DNA of 6,237 nt from Spirochaetales bacterium (lineage in GTDB: Bacteria > Spirochaetota > Spirochaetia > ARS1246). Location: NCBI GenBank assembly GCA_018644745.1, contig JABGPX010000679.1, forward strand, positions 1-6,237, given 5' to 3'. Shown piece by piece: positions 1 through 6,065 of the stretch; position 1 is the first letter of the stretch, and each line of letters begins with the position of its first letter. The notes under the pieces are model-generated. The model had not been told where the DNA came from. It saw only the letters and a program-made list of their open reading frames with translations, and made no database searches. The position numbers were made by a program, and so were the translations under genes.

Positions 1-1132
1 CGAAATCCATCAGGGAGAAAGTGGCAATTACAGATACAGGAATGACAACCGCCGCAATTAAGGTGGACCGTATATTCCTGAGAAAGAAAAGGAGAACCAG
101 GATAGCGAGAAGCCCTCCCTGCAGGGCCGCGGTACCCACGCCGCCGATCGACGCTTTCACGGATATCGACTGATCGGTTCGAATATCAATTTTTACCGAT
201 TCCGGCAGCCGGGTCCGGAGGGCATCAAGATCGCCGATAATCGCTTCATTCACCACAACCGTGTTATGGCCGGGCTGCCGCCGAACCGACACGAGAACGC
301 CGTCCTCTCCTCCAGCCCTTACAAACTCTTCCTGCTGAAGTTTCTCCAGTTGAATCTCGGCGACAACCTTGAGGAATACCGGCACGCGGCCTGCGTATCC
401 CACGAGGACATAACCGATATCTTCAATAGACGAAAATTCACCGATCGTGCGGAGAATCACATAACGGTCATCGATAGTAAGAGATCCGCCGGGAAGGTCG
501 ATATTTTCGCCTTGAAACGCCTGCATTATCTGGGTTATTGGTATACCCAGCTTTCCTGTTTCATCCAGATTGAGCCTGCAGACAACCGCAGTTTCGGCGC
601 CGCCGTATACCTCGGCTTGAGCCACCCCTTCGGTTTTCTCGATAAATGGAACTATCTGCTCCTCCGTGAGCCGCCTTACATCGATACCCCGAGATTCGGA
701 ATATACATTAAGAACCAGCGACGGAAGAAGCTGCGGATTAAATTTGAAGATACCCGATCGTTCCGTACCGTCGGGAAGCGTATCTTCAACCTGGCTGATC
801 TGCTCCCGTACTTCCGCCACAATACCGTCCAGATCCTTCGACCAGTCAAAATTAAGGGTAACGAGCGAAATTCCTTCGCTCGACATTGAAGAAATCTGCT
901 CCACACCATTGAGCAGACTCAGCACTTCCTCGAGAGGTTTTGTTACACCTGACTCAACTTCGTAAGGACCGACTCCCGGATACGCGGTGAAAACGGCGAC
1001 TGTCGGCATGTTGATATCAGGGAAGAGCTCCAGTTCAAGGCGGTTCAGAGAAATTATGCCGAGAACAAACAATGCAGAGAATACCATAAGGGTGGTGATA
1101 GGATGCCGGATCGCGGTATTAGATAGTTTCAC
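1..1132 (-). CDS. RND-family efflux pump, inner-membrane subunit (AcrB/HAE1-like), N-terminal part
   Basis: This is the proton-driven inner-membrane pump of a tripartite efflux system. It takes substrates from the periplasm or outer leaflet and passes them to an outer-membrane channel. The minus-strand frame is open without a stop from a GTG at 1132 to the left edge, giving 377 codons of a family that usually has about 1000-1050 residues. Residues about 10-30 form TM1, preceded by AIRHPITTL. The stretch ELFPDINMPTVAV (about 35-47) and the following YPG and VTKPLEEVL are typical of the first porter subdomain. A long periplasmic region follows to about 335. TM2 then leads into LRNIRSTLIAAVVIPVS, the hallmark RND segment between TM2 and TM3. 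The sequence is cut in TM3. The GTG start overlaps the TGA of the fusion-protein gene (GTGA) and has AGGTGG 10 bases upstream. Substrate cannot be predicted. The proton-relay residues of TM4 lie outside the window. Family assignment is secure; drug versus other substrate is open. Confidence 0.95.
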   Translation of the reverse strand, partial: MKLSNTAIRHPITTLMVFSALFVLGIISLNRLELELFPDINMPTVAVFTAYPGVGPYEVESGVTKPLEEVLSLLNGVEQISSMSSEGISLVTLNFDWSKDLDGIVAEVREQISQVEDTLPDGTERSGIFKFNPQLLPSLVLNVYSESRGIDVRRLTEEQIVPFIEKTEGVAQAEVYGGAETAVVCRLNLDETGKLGIPITQIMQAFQGENIDLPGGSLTIDDRYVILRTIGEFSSIEDIGYVLVGYAGRVPVFLKVVAEIQLEKLQQEEFVRAGGEDGVLVSVRRQPGHNTVVVNEAIIGDLDALRTRLPESVKIDIRTDQSISVKASIGGVGTAALQGGLLAILVLLFFLRNIRSTLIAAVVIPVSVIATFSLMDF

Positions 1133-2409
1133 TCGGATTCGACCACCTGAATTAACTGACCGTCTTCCAAGAAGGAGTTACCGAGAAGGATGATTAGATC
1201 TGATTCTGAAATGGCACCGCTAATTGCTACAAAACCGTCACTGCGGATCCCGGTTTCGACATGCACCATCTTTGCGTACCTCGCGCCGTCTACCCTGACG
1301 GTAAAGACTACCGACGAATCGTCCCTTAGCACAACCGCTGTCGCAGGGGCCATAAGCAGATTGTCCACTACTTCGATAACCATTTCGGTATTCACAAACA
1401 TCCCCGGCTTCAGCAGCCCTCGGGGGTTGCTTACCTCTGCGGCAACTTCAAAGGTTCTGCTCCCCGGATCGATTACCGGAGCTACAGATGACACAAAGCC
1501 GTCAAAGGCCTCACTTCCGGGATAGGCGATTGGCGATACCCGTACCGGCAGGTGCTCGCCTGCGGTAAATCGGCCGTAGTATTTCTCCGGAACCTGGATC
1601 GCTGCTTTCATCGGATCCTGCTGCACAATCGCAAGCAGAGGGGTGCTGGTTCCGACCATATTTCCCTCGTCGACCAGTACGGCGGCGACGATACCTGACA
1701 CGGGAGCGGTAACCCGGGCATAGTCGAGCTGAAGCTTGGCCAGTTCGTACTGCGATCCGGCGGCTTCGGCGTTCGCCTTTGCCATATCGAGCTCTTCACT
1801 GCTCGCCCCTTCTTCCATCATCTGGACCGACCGTCGGGCATTTTCGAGTAATGTGCGGGCTGATCCGAGAGCATTTTCCGATTCCTCAAAATTGGCCTTG
1901 GCGATTGTCCCCGCCTCATAGAGCCGCTTTGATCTCTCGAAGTTACGCTCCGCCGCGATTAAATCCTCTTCGGCCTGGGAAAGACTTGCCTGGGCACTCT
2001 CGAGCTCCATGTCCCGCACGCCGCGTTCCGCTTTTCTCAATTGAGCCACCGCCGCGTTCCACGCGGAGAGGGCCTGGTCCGCTTGAATCGCGGCGGCCTC
2101 GGCCTGCAGTTCAACAAGAATCTCCCCTCGCCGTACGATCTCTCCCTCTTTCACGGTTATGCGGTCGACCCTTCCGGCAATTTTGGGGACAATTGTCGCG
2201 GTGCCCGTCGACATGAGGGTGCCCGGGTATCGGAGAATCTCTTCCACCGATCTTTTGGATGCCCTGCCGACAACTACCGGAACACCGGTTCTTTTTTCGC
2301 CGGTCTCTTCGATGCCGGCGTAATATCTCAGAGCCACAACCGTGGCGATCCCGGCGAGTATCAGAAAAGAGATTATCAAAAGCAGCATACGGGATTTCCG
2401 GGTTTTCAT
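1129..2409 (-). CDS. RND efflux periplasmic adaptor / membrane fusion protein (AcrA/MexA/HlyD type)
   Basis: This 426-residue adaptor bridges the RND pump and an outer-membrane channel across the periplasm. Residues about 8-28 are a hydrophobic N-terminal anchor after a basic start (MKTRKSR). There is no lipobox cysteine, so it is probably membrane-anchored and not a lipoprotein. The first lipoyl half-motif is at about 68-102 (VPKIAGRVDRITVKEGEIV). A long alpha-helical hairpin rich in Ala and Glu spans about 104-226, and the second lipoyl half is at about 228-263 (ARVTAPVSGIV). The beta-barrel follows at about 267-345, with DPGSRTFEV and LKPGMFVNTEM, and then the membrane-proximal domain. The hairpin tip reads R159, L163, A170, which matches the spacing of the RLS channel-contact motif of AcrA-like adaptors except that Ser is Ala. 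The ATG overlaps the TGA of the tetR gene (ATGA) and the stop overlaps the pump GTG, so all three should be co-translated. No outer-membrane channel gene is visible here. Confidence 0.95.
   Translation of the reverse strand: MKTRKSRMLLLIISFLILAGIATVVALRYYAGIEETGEKRTGVPVVVGRASKRSVEEILRYPGTLMSTGTATIVPKIAGRVDRITVKEGEIVRRGEILVELQAEAAAIQADQALSAWNAAVAQLRKAERGVRDMELESAQASLSQAEEDLIAAERNFERSKRLYEAGTIAKANFEESENALGSARTLLENARRSVQMMEEGASSEELDMAKANAEAAGSQYELAKLQLDYARVTAPVSGIVAAVLVDEGNMVGTSTPLLAIVQQDPMKAAIQVPEKYYGRFTAGEHLPVRVSPIAYPGSEAFDGFVSSVAPVIDPGSRTFEVAAEVSNPRGLLKPGMFVNTEMVIEVVDNLLMAPATAVVLRDDSSVVFTVRVDGARYAKMVHVETGIRSDGFVAISGAISESDLIILLGNSFLEDGQLIQVVESE
1143..1148 (-). promoter_or_regulatory. Ribosome binding site for the RND pump gene
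   Basis: On the minus strand this reads AGGTGG, 10 bases before the GTG at 1132. It lies inside the last codons of the fusion-protein gene. It supports the GTG that overlaps the upstream stop codon over the internal ATG that encodes Met16, because that ATG would remove the start of TM1. Confidence 0.6.
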
Positions 2410-2999
2410 TTCAGCTGCCCCATAGCAATTCGATCACCCATTGCTCGAAGAATTCCATTTTTCATAAATATCAGCTCCTGATCGAGATCCTCCGGCTTCG
2501 TAAGAGAGGCCCGAAACAATACGCCTGATACCATTATGTTAAGATTGAATTTCCGGGACTCCGCGCTAAGGGGGCCAAAGAGAGAAGAATTGGATTGAGA
2601 TGAGATAAAGAGACGATCGATGTATGAGCAGATAGTGTCGAGTTTTTCACTCAACAGTTCCCGGCGGTTCGCTTCAGAGTACATACCTCTCAGCAGCGGA
2701 TGCACCTGTTCGAGCAGCGCAAAGCCGAAATCCAGAAACTCGGTGAACTTCTTGATGAGCGAAGCGCTGCTGAAATTGATCTTTTTCATGCCATTGTCGA
2801 ATTCCCGCCAGATATCCTCAACAACCGCGTCAAAAAGATTCTCTTTGTTTTCAAAATAGGTATATACGGTGCCTTGAGCGAGGCCGGTTTTCTCCGCGAT
2901 ATTTTTTATCGTGGTTTTTTGAAATCCTCCGTCCCCAAACGCCCCCCTGGCGGCTTCGAGTATCCGGGTTCTTTTTTCCTCATCCAGCTTTCTTGCCAT
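2406..2999 (-). CDS. TetR/AcrR-family transcriptional repressor, first gene of the efflux operon
   Basis: This 197-residue regulator most likely represses the efflux operon until a ligand binds. The N-terminus (KRTRILEAARGAFGDGGFQKTT, about residues 9-30) and the helix-turn-helix that follows (IAEKTGLAQGTVYTYFENKE, about 34-53) are textbook TetR features. The C-terminal ligand-binding half is alpha-helical and divergent, as usual, so the inducer cannot be read from it. The ATG at 2999 has AGGCGG four bases upstream. The stop codon shares 4 bp with the start of the fusion-protein gene. Having the repressor as the first cistron of the operon it probably controls, directly behind a 22-bp palindrome, predicts negative autoregulation. 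The region upstream is open toward the LOG gene on the same strand. Confidence 0.95.
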   Translation of the reverse strand: MARKLDEEKRTRILEAARGAFGDGGFQKTTIKNIAEKTGLAQGTVYTYFENKENLFDAVVEDIWREFDNGMKKINFSSASLIKKFTEFLDFGFALLEQVHPLLRGMYSEANRRELLSEKLDTICSYIDRLFISSQSNSSLFGPLSAESRKFNLNIMVSGVLFRASLTKPEDLDQELIFMKNGILRAMGDRIAMGQLK

Positions 3000-3034
3000 A
3001 TTCCCGCCTGATCCAATGTTTCAATCTGAGTTTA

Positions 3035-3056
3035 AATGAATGATCGATCATTCATT
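3035..3056. promoter_or_regulatory. Probable TetR operator: perfect 22-bp palindrome
   Basis: The left arm AATGAATGATC is followed directly by its exact reverse complement, with the centre between 3045 and 3046 and no mismatch or spacer. It lies 36 bases upstream of the tetR start codon and overlaps a candidate -10 box (minus-strand TATAAT at 3054-3059). Known TetR-family operators often have TGAATGA arms facing TCATTCA, for example those of Bacillus FadR as I recall. The autoregulatory role is inferred from position and symmetry. The centre contains two abutting GATC sites. Confidence 0.85.
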
Positions 3057-3068
3057 ATAAGGAATTTG

Positions 3069-3097
3069 ACTATAATAAATGATACCAAGGTATGCAA
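3069..3097 (-). promoter_or_regulatory. Candidate sigma-70-type promoter of the tetR-efflux operon
   Basis: On the minus strand a -35-like TTGCAT (3092-3097) is separated by 17 bases from a -10-like TATAGT (3069-3074). Transcription would begin near 3062, placing the palindrome just downstream in the early transcribed region. The -35 match is weak (3 of 6). A consensus TATAAT at 3054-3059 that overlaps the palindrome is an alternative -10, but I see no good -35 for it. In either case the operator sits where bound repressor would block initiation or clearance. Confidence 0.4.
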
Positions 3098-3098
3098 G

Positions 3099-3118
3099 AA
3101 GGCTTTTCGATATGCCTT
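3099..3118 (-). terminator. Weak hairpin just after the LOG gene, possible terminator
   Basis: On the minus strand AAGGC pairs with GCCTT across a 10-base loop, immediately after the LOG stop codon (TAA at 3118-3120). The stem is only 5 bp and is followed by TCTTGC, not a run of T. It is therefore a poor intrinsic terminator, and read-through from nadE-LOG into tetR is possible. Confidence 0.2.
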
Positions 3119-3684
3119 TAAAACCACTTGTGGTCGATGTGAGGTTCCTGGTAACCGTCAAGATAAGCCATCAGCTCCGAGCTCGAAGCACACACACTGT
3201 AGAGGTCCCGGGAATCGGATTTCGCGAAATGACCGGAGTAGAGTTTTTCAAAAAATTCGAGCAGCGGCTGATAGAAGCCTGCGATATTCAAAAGAACCGT
3301 CGGTTTGGTGTGATATCGCAGTTGTTTAAGCGTGAGAATTTCTACAAACTCATCGAGAGTTCCGAACCCGCCGGGAAGAGCCACGAAGGCATCCGAGCGT
3401 TCTTCCATAATGCGTTTTCTCTCCCGCATGGTGTCCGTTACTATGAGTTCATCTACCTTATCAAAGCCGATGCCGTGATCGGCTATCACCACGGGCATTA
3501 CGCCGAGAATGTATCCGCCGGCGGTCCGCACACTCTTCGCCAGGGCACCCATTAACCCGACATTTGAGCCGCCGTATACAAGAGCATGGTTCCCCGCACC
3601 GATAGCCTGTCCCAGGTCCTGCGCGGCATCAAAATAGGCCTTATCAACTGCTTCGCTTGATGAACAATAGACGCATATATTCAT
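3118..3684 (-). CDS. LOG-family protein (TIGR00730 type), probable nucleoside 5'-monophosphate phosphoribohydrolase
   Basis: LOG-family enzymes hydrolyse the N-glycosidic bond of AMP-like or cytokinin nucleotides, giving the free base and ribose 5-phosphate. Some were formerly annotated as lysine decarboxylases. The 188-residue length is normal for the short class. The Rossmann-like start MNICVYCSSS, the nucleotide loop GGSNVGLMG (38-46), the conserved helix start MRERKRIM (86-93) and the signature PGGFGTLDE (104-112) are all present and in order. The usual MHERK is MRERK here, a single His-to-Arg change. The protein is probably cytoplasmic and dimeric, by family. The ATG overlaps the TGA of nadE by 4 bp (ATGA), so it is likely translated by coupling, and I see no strong separate ribosome binding site. 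Family membership is firm. The true substrate (AMP, another nucleotide or a modified base) is not determined by sequence. Confidence 0.93.
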   Translation of the reverse strand: MNICVYCSSSEAVDKAYFDAAQDLGQAIGAGNHALVYGGSNVGLMGALAKSVRTAGGYILGVMPVVIADHGIGFDKVDELIVTDTMRERKRIMEERSDAFVALPGGFGTLDEFVEILTLKQLRYHTKPTVLLNIAGFYQPLLEFFEKLYSGHFAKSDSRDLYSVCASSSELMAYLDGYQEPHIDHKWF

Positions 3685-5327
3685 TCGGCTGCTTCATATA
3701 TAAATCGGGCGATCGGCATCCGTCTGCCGGTGCCAAAGGCCTTGGGCGACACCTTTAGAACCGGCGGTGCCTGACGCCGTTTGTACTCAGAACGTCCCAC
3801 AAGACCAAGCACACGGCTCACCAGCTCTCTGTCATACCCGGCTGCGACTATCTCAACGCCGGTTTTGCTATCAAGAAGATATAGGCTAAGAACCTCATCC
3901 AGGATGTCGTAAGGAGGCAGAGAATCTTCATCAATTTGATCGGGTCTGAGCTCCGCGGAAGGCGGCTTTGTGAGGATAGCGTCGGGAATTACTTCCTCTT
4001 CCAGGTTTAAGTGTCTGCAGAGAGCGATAACCTCGGTTTTAAAGAGATCTCCAATTACCGAGAGTCCTCCGCACATATCCCCGTACAGCGTGCAATATCC
4101 TACAGCAAGCTCGGATTTATTCCCGGTTGTAAGAACGAGGGAGCCCCATTTATTCGAATAGGCCATGAGTAGAGTTCCCCGGATACGGGCCTGCAGGTTC
4201 TCTTCGGCGATGTCAGGTTCTTTCCCGAGAAAGTGGGGCTCGAGACTCTCGAGAAACGCCTTGAAAGGATCCTCTATTGGTATAATGTCATATGAAATAC
4301 CCAGGTTTTCGCACAGCTCCCTCGCATCATCTACGCTGCCGCTGGATGAATAACGGGAGGGCATGCCGAAGGTCTTTACATTTTCACGGCCGACAGCGCG
4401 AACCGCGAGAACCGCGACCAACGCGCTGTCAATTCCACCTGAAAGCCCGAGATGAACACTGGAAAATCCGCACTTACCAAGATAATCCCGTATTCCTATA
4501 ACAAGGGCATCTTCAATTTCCTGGTACCTATCGACTTCGAGTTTTACCGCAGGGGAATCAGCATCTAAATCGACGGCGGTATATTCCTCGCAGAACCCGG
4601 ATCCTCTATGTATGAGCTTCCCGGTCTTGGACGTAACAAGTGATTGGCCGTCGAAGATAAGGCTGTCGTTTCCGCCGACCATATTCACATACACCACCGG
4701 AACACCGGAGGACTTACCGATTTTCGAAAGCAGGGAAAAACGAACACGCAGCTTTTCCGCGTAAAAAGGTGACGCCGACGGCGCGACTATCAATGTCGCT
4801 CCCGCGTTTAGAAGATCATCCACCGGATCGACAGGATACCGGATACCCAACTCACCTTCGGTCTCCCACCAGAGATCTTCACATATAGCGATCCCGATAC
4901 GCTCATTCATATATTCCCACACACGTCGTTCCGGTGCCGGTTCAAAATATCGGGTTTCATCAAACACGTCATAGGTCGGCAGCAGCGTTTTCGCCTGTGT
5001 AAAAACAATCCGGCCATTGAGAATTACACTTGCCACATTCATCAGCGCTTTTCCGGCAAACTCCCGGTTTCTGTCCACATACCCAATCAAAACGGCGATG
5101 CCCGCCGGGCAGTTCTGCTGAAGCCATCTCAGCGATTTCCTATTCTCCTGGGCGAATCGGTCATGGTCGAGGAGATCATTCGGCGGATAGCCGCATACAC
5201 ACATCTCGGGAAAAACGATCATGTCGACCAAATCATTTTTCGCTTTCGCAACAAGCTCGAGTATTTTCTCCTGGTTTCCGGAGAAATCACCGATGGTGGG
5301 GTTAATCTGTCCAATTCCTATTTTCAT
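3681..5327 (-). CDS. nadE: Glutamine-dependent NAD+ synthetase
   Basis: This enzyme carries out the last step of NAD biosynthesis: nicotinate adenine dinucleotide + glutamine + ATP gives NAD+, glutamate, AMP and PPi. From the ATG at 5327 it is 548 residues with two domains. The N-terminal nitrilase-type glutaminase (about 1-260) has the triad Glu41 (FPEMCVCGYP), Lys113 (QAKTLLPTYDVFDE) and Cys149 (IAICEDLWWE). The C-terminal synthetase (about 270-548) has the ATP-pyrophosphatase loop SGGIDS at 296-301, then MPSRYSS (322-328), TTGNKSELAVGY (400-411) and KPPSAELRPDQ (454-464). It ends with the family-typical KRRQAPPVLKVSPKAFG region. All key residues are intact. A TTG at 5366 would add 13 residues (MQLPFLLLCLFEI), but it lies in a probable promoter and the family starts at MKIGIGQINP, so the ATG is preferred. 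No clear ribosome binding site precedes the ATG. The stop codon overlaps the LOG start. Confidence 0.97.
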   Translation of the reverse strand: MKIGIGQINPTIGDFSGNQEKILELVAKAKNDLVDMIVFPEMCVCGYPPNDLLDHDRFAQENRKSLRWLQQNCPAGIAVLIGYVDRNREFAGKALMNVASVILNGRIVFTQAKTLLPTYDVFDETRYFEPAPERRVWEYMNERIGIAICEDLWWETEGELGIRYPVDPVDDLLNAGATLIVAPSASPFYAEKLRVRFSLLSKIGKSSGVPVVYVNMVGGNDSLIFDGQSLVTSKTGKLIHRGSGFCEEYTAVDLDADSPAVKLEVDRYQEIEDALVIGIRDYLGKCGFSSVHLGLSGGIDSALVAVLAVRAVGRENVKTFGMPSRYSSSGSVDDARELCENLGISYDIIPIEDPFKAFLESLEPHFLGKEPDIAEENLQARIRGTLLMAYSNKWGSLVLTTGNKSELAVGYCTLYGDMCGGLSVIGDLFKTEVIALCRHLNLEEEVIPDAILTKPPSAELRPDQIDEDSLPPYDILDEVLSLYLLDSKTGVEIVAAGYDRELVSRVLGLVGRSEYKRRQAPPVLKVSPKAFGTGRRMPIARFIYEAAE

Positions 5328-5338
5328 AATTTCAAACA

Positions 5339-5366
5339 AGCATAGCAGAAGAAACGGCAGTTGCAA
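5339..5366 (-). promoter_or_regulatory. nadE: Candidate promoter of nadE-LOG
   Basis: On the minus strand TTGCAA (5361-5366) is 16 bases from TATGCT (5339-5344), each matching 4 of 6 consensus bases. Initiation would fall only about 5-8 bases before the nadE ATG, giving an almost leaderless message. This would fit the absence of a visible ribosome binding site. It is a tentative call by eye. Confidence 0.3.
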
Positions 5367-5372
5367 AAGAGC

Positions 5373-5378
5373 AGGTGA
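5373..5378 (+). promoter_or_regulatory. Ribosome binding site of the SDR-like gene
   Basis: AGGTGA lies 9 bases before the ATG at 5388. It favours this start over the ATG at 5400, which has only GGCCGAAAC in front of it. The difference is four residues. Confidence 0.55.
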
Positions 5379-5387
5379 TGTTGCAGA

Positions 5388-6047
5388 ATGGGCCGAAACA
5401 TGGAGAAATGCATATTTATATCCCCCGGTGACACCATATTGGGCCGGGAGTTAACCGACAGAGCGGATAAAAACGGCAACCAGGTTATATCCGCAGTTAC
5501 GGAAGATCTCGATCTACCGGAAGACAAACAGGATCAATCACCTCTGTACTGCCGTTGGAACCGGCGTTCCCTTCTTTCGGCCCGTAACGCGGTTCTCGCC
5601 GGCTTGAATGCGTTCGAAACTATCGACACGGCAATAATAATCCATGAAACCGTTCAGGATGAGAATCCCATACACGAGCTTGCGCCTGTGATTATAGAAC
5701 AGAGTGTTGATGTCTTGATGAAAAGCCATTTTTTTATGCTGAGAGAAATACTCTCAGTATTTGTTAGACGTGGCGGCGGTACCCTTGCGCTGGTACATTA
5801 CTCCCCTGGTGAATATACCCAACTGCCTCTCTGCGCGGCTTCATCATCCGCGTTCCGCAGCGCTGCGGATTCATTATGCACTCTCTATCAGAACGAAAAC
5901 ATCCGGATTAACAGCTTCGACTGCAGCAAGGAAAAGCCTGAAGGATTCGCCAATTATATTTTTCAGACTCTAACCGGTAAAGCTGCGGGCTCTCATGGCA
6001 AATGGTACCATTTTGGAACCGCAGGCAGAAATTTTGGACGTCGATAA
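5388..6047 (+). CDS. SDR-like (short-chain dehydrogenase/reductase fold) protein with degenerate active site, function unknown
   Basis: This 219-residue protein has the layout of a short-chain dehydrogenase. There is a beta strand and a glycine-loop-like segment at 8-21 (CIFISPGDTILGRE), a helix and a hydrophobic strand at 80-87 (DTAIIIHE). A helix pattern at 106-124 (SVDVLMKSHFFMLREILSV) closely resembles the SDR helix 4, followed by the strand GGGTLALVHYS (129-139). The segment SSSAFRSAADSL then sits where YxxxK-AA normally is, and IRINSFDC where IRVNxIxP is found. By my alignment the catalytic or cofactor residues are altered: the TGxxxGxG loop keeps only its last Gly (G19), NNAG is replaced by IIHE, the helix Asn by Leu110, Tyr by Ser153 and Lys by Arg157. 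It is therefore probably not an active oxidoreductase. There is no stop or frameshift, so it looks maintained. It is divergent from nadE and 18 bp upstream of a symporter gene, probably in one transcript. A highly divergent active enzyme remains possible. Confidence 0.75.
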   Translation: MGRNMEKCIFISPGDTILGRELTDRADKNGNQVISAVTEDLDLPEDKQDQSPLYCRWNRRSLLSARNAVLAGLNAFETIDTAIIIHETVQDENPIHELAPVIIEQSVDVLMKSHFFMLREILSVFVRRGGGTLALVHYSPGEYTQLPLCAASSSAFRSAADSLCTLYQNENIRINSFDCSKEKPEGFANYIFQTLTGKAAGSHGKWYHFGTAGRNFGRR

Positions 6048-6065
6048 CATGAAAAGGCGGGCCCC

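Noticed and set aside
266..889. Long plus-strand open frame of 207 codons
   Set aside because: It is antisense to the RND pump, whose minus-strand frame is continuous with clear family motifs. The plus-strand product has low-complexity composition of a shadow frame and no recognisable domain.
1779..2481. Overlapping plus-strand open frames of about 145 codons each
   Set aside because: They are antisense to the adaptor gene and driven by its codon bias; the proteins are Arg/Pro/Ser-rich with no domain.
3066..3076. Plus-strand TTGACT directly followed by TATAAT, resembling promoter boxes
   Set aside because: The two hexamers abut with no spacer, so they cannot serve as -35 and -10 of one promoter, and no plus-strand gene follows.
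3079..3555. Plus-strand open frame of 158 codons starting near the tetR promoter
   Set aside because: It is antisense to the LOG gene, which has full family motifs, and its start has no ribosome binding site.
5328..5366. N-terminal extension of NadE from a TTG codon (13 residues, MQLPFLLLCLFEI), which could look like a short hydrophobic leader
   Set aside because: NadE is cytoplasmic, the family begins at MKIGIGQINP, the TTG has no ribosome binding site and it coincides with the likely -35 box.
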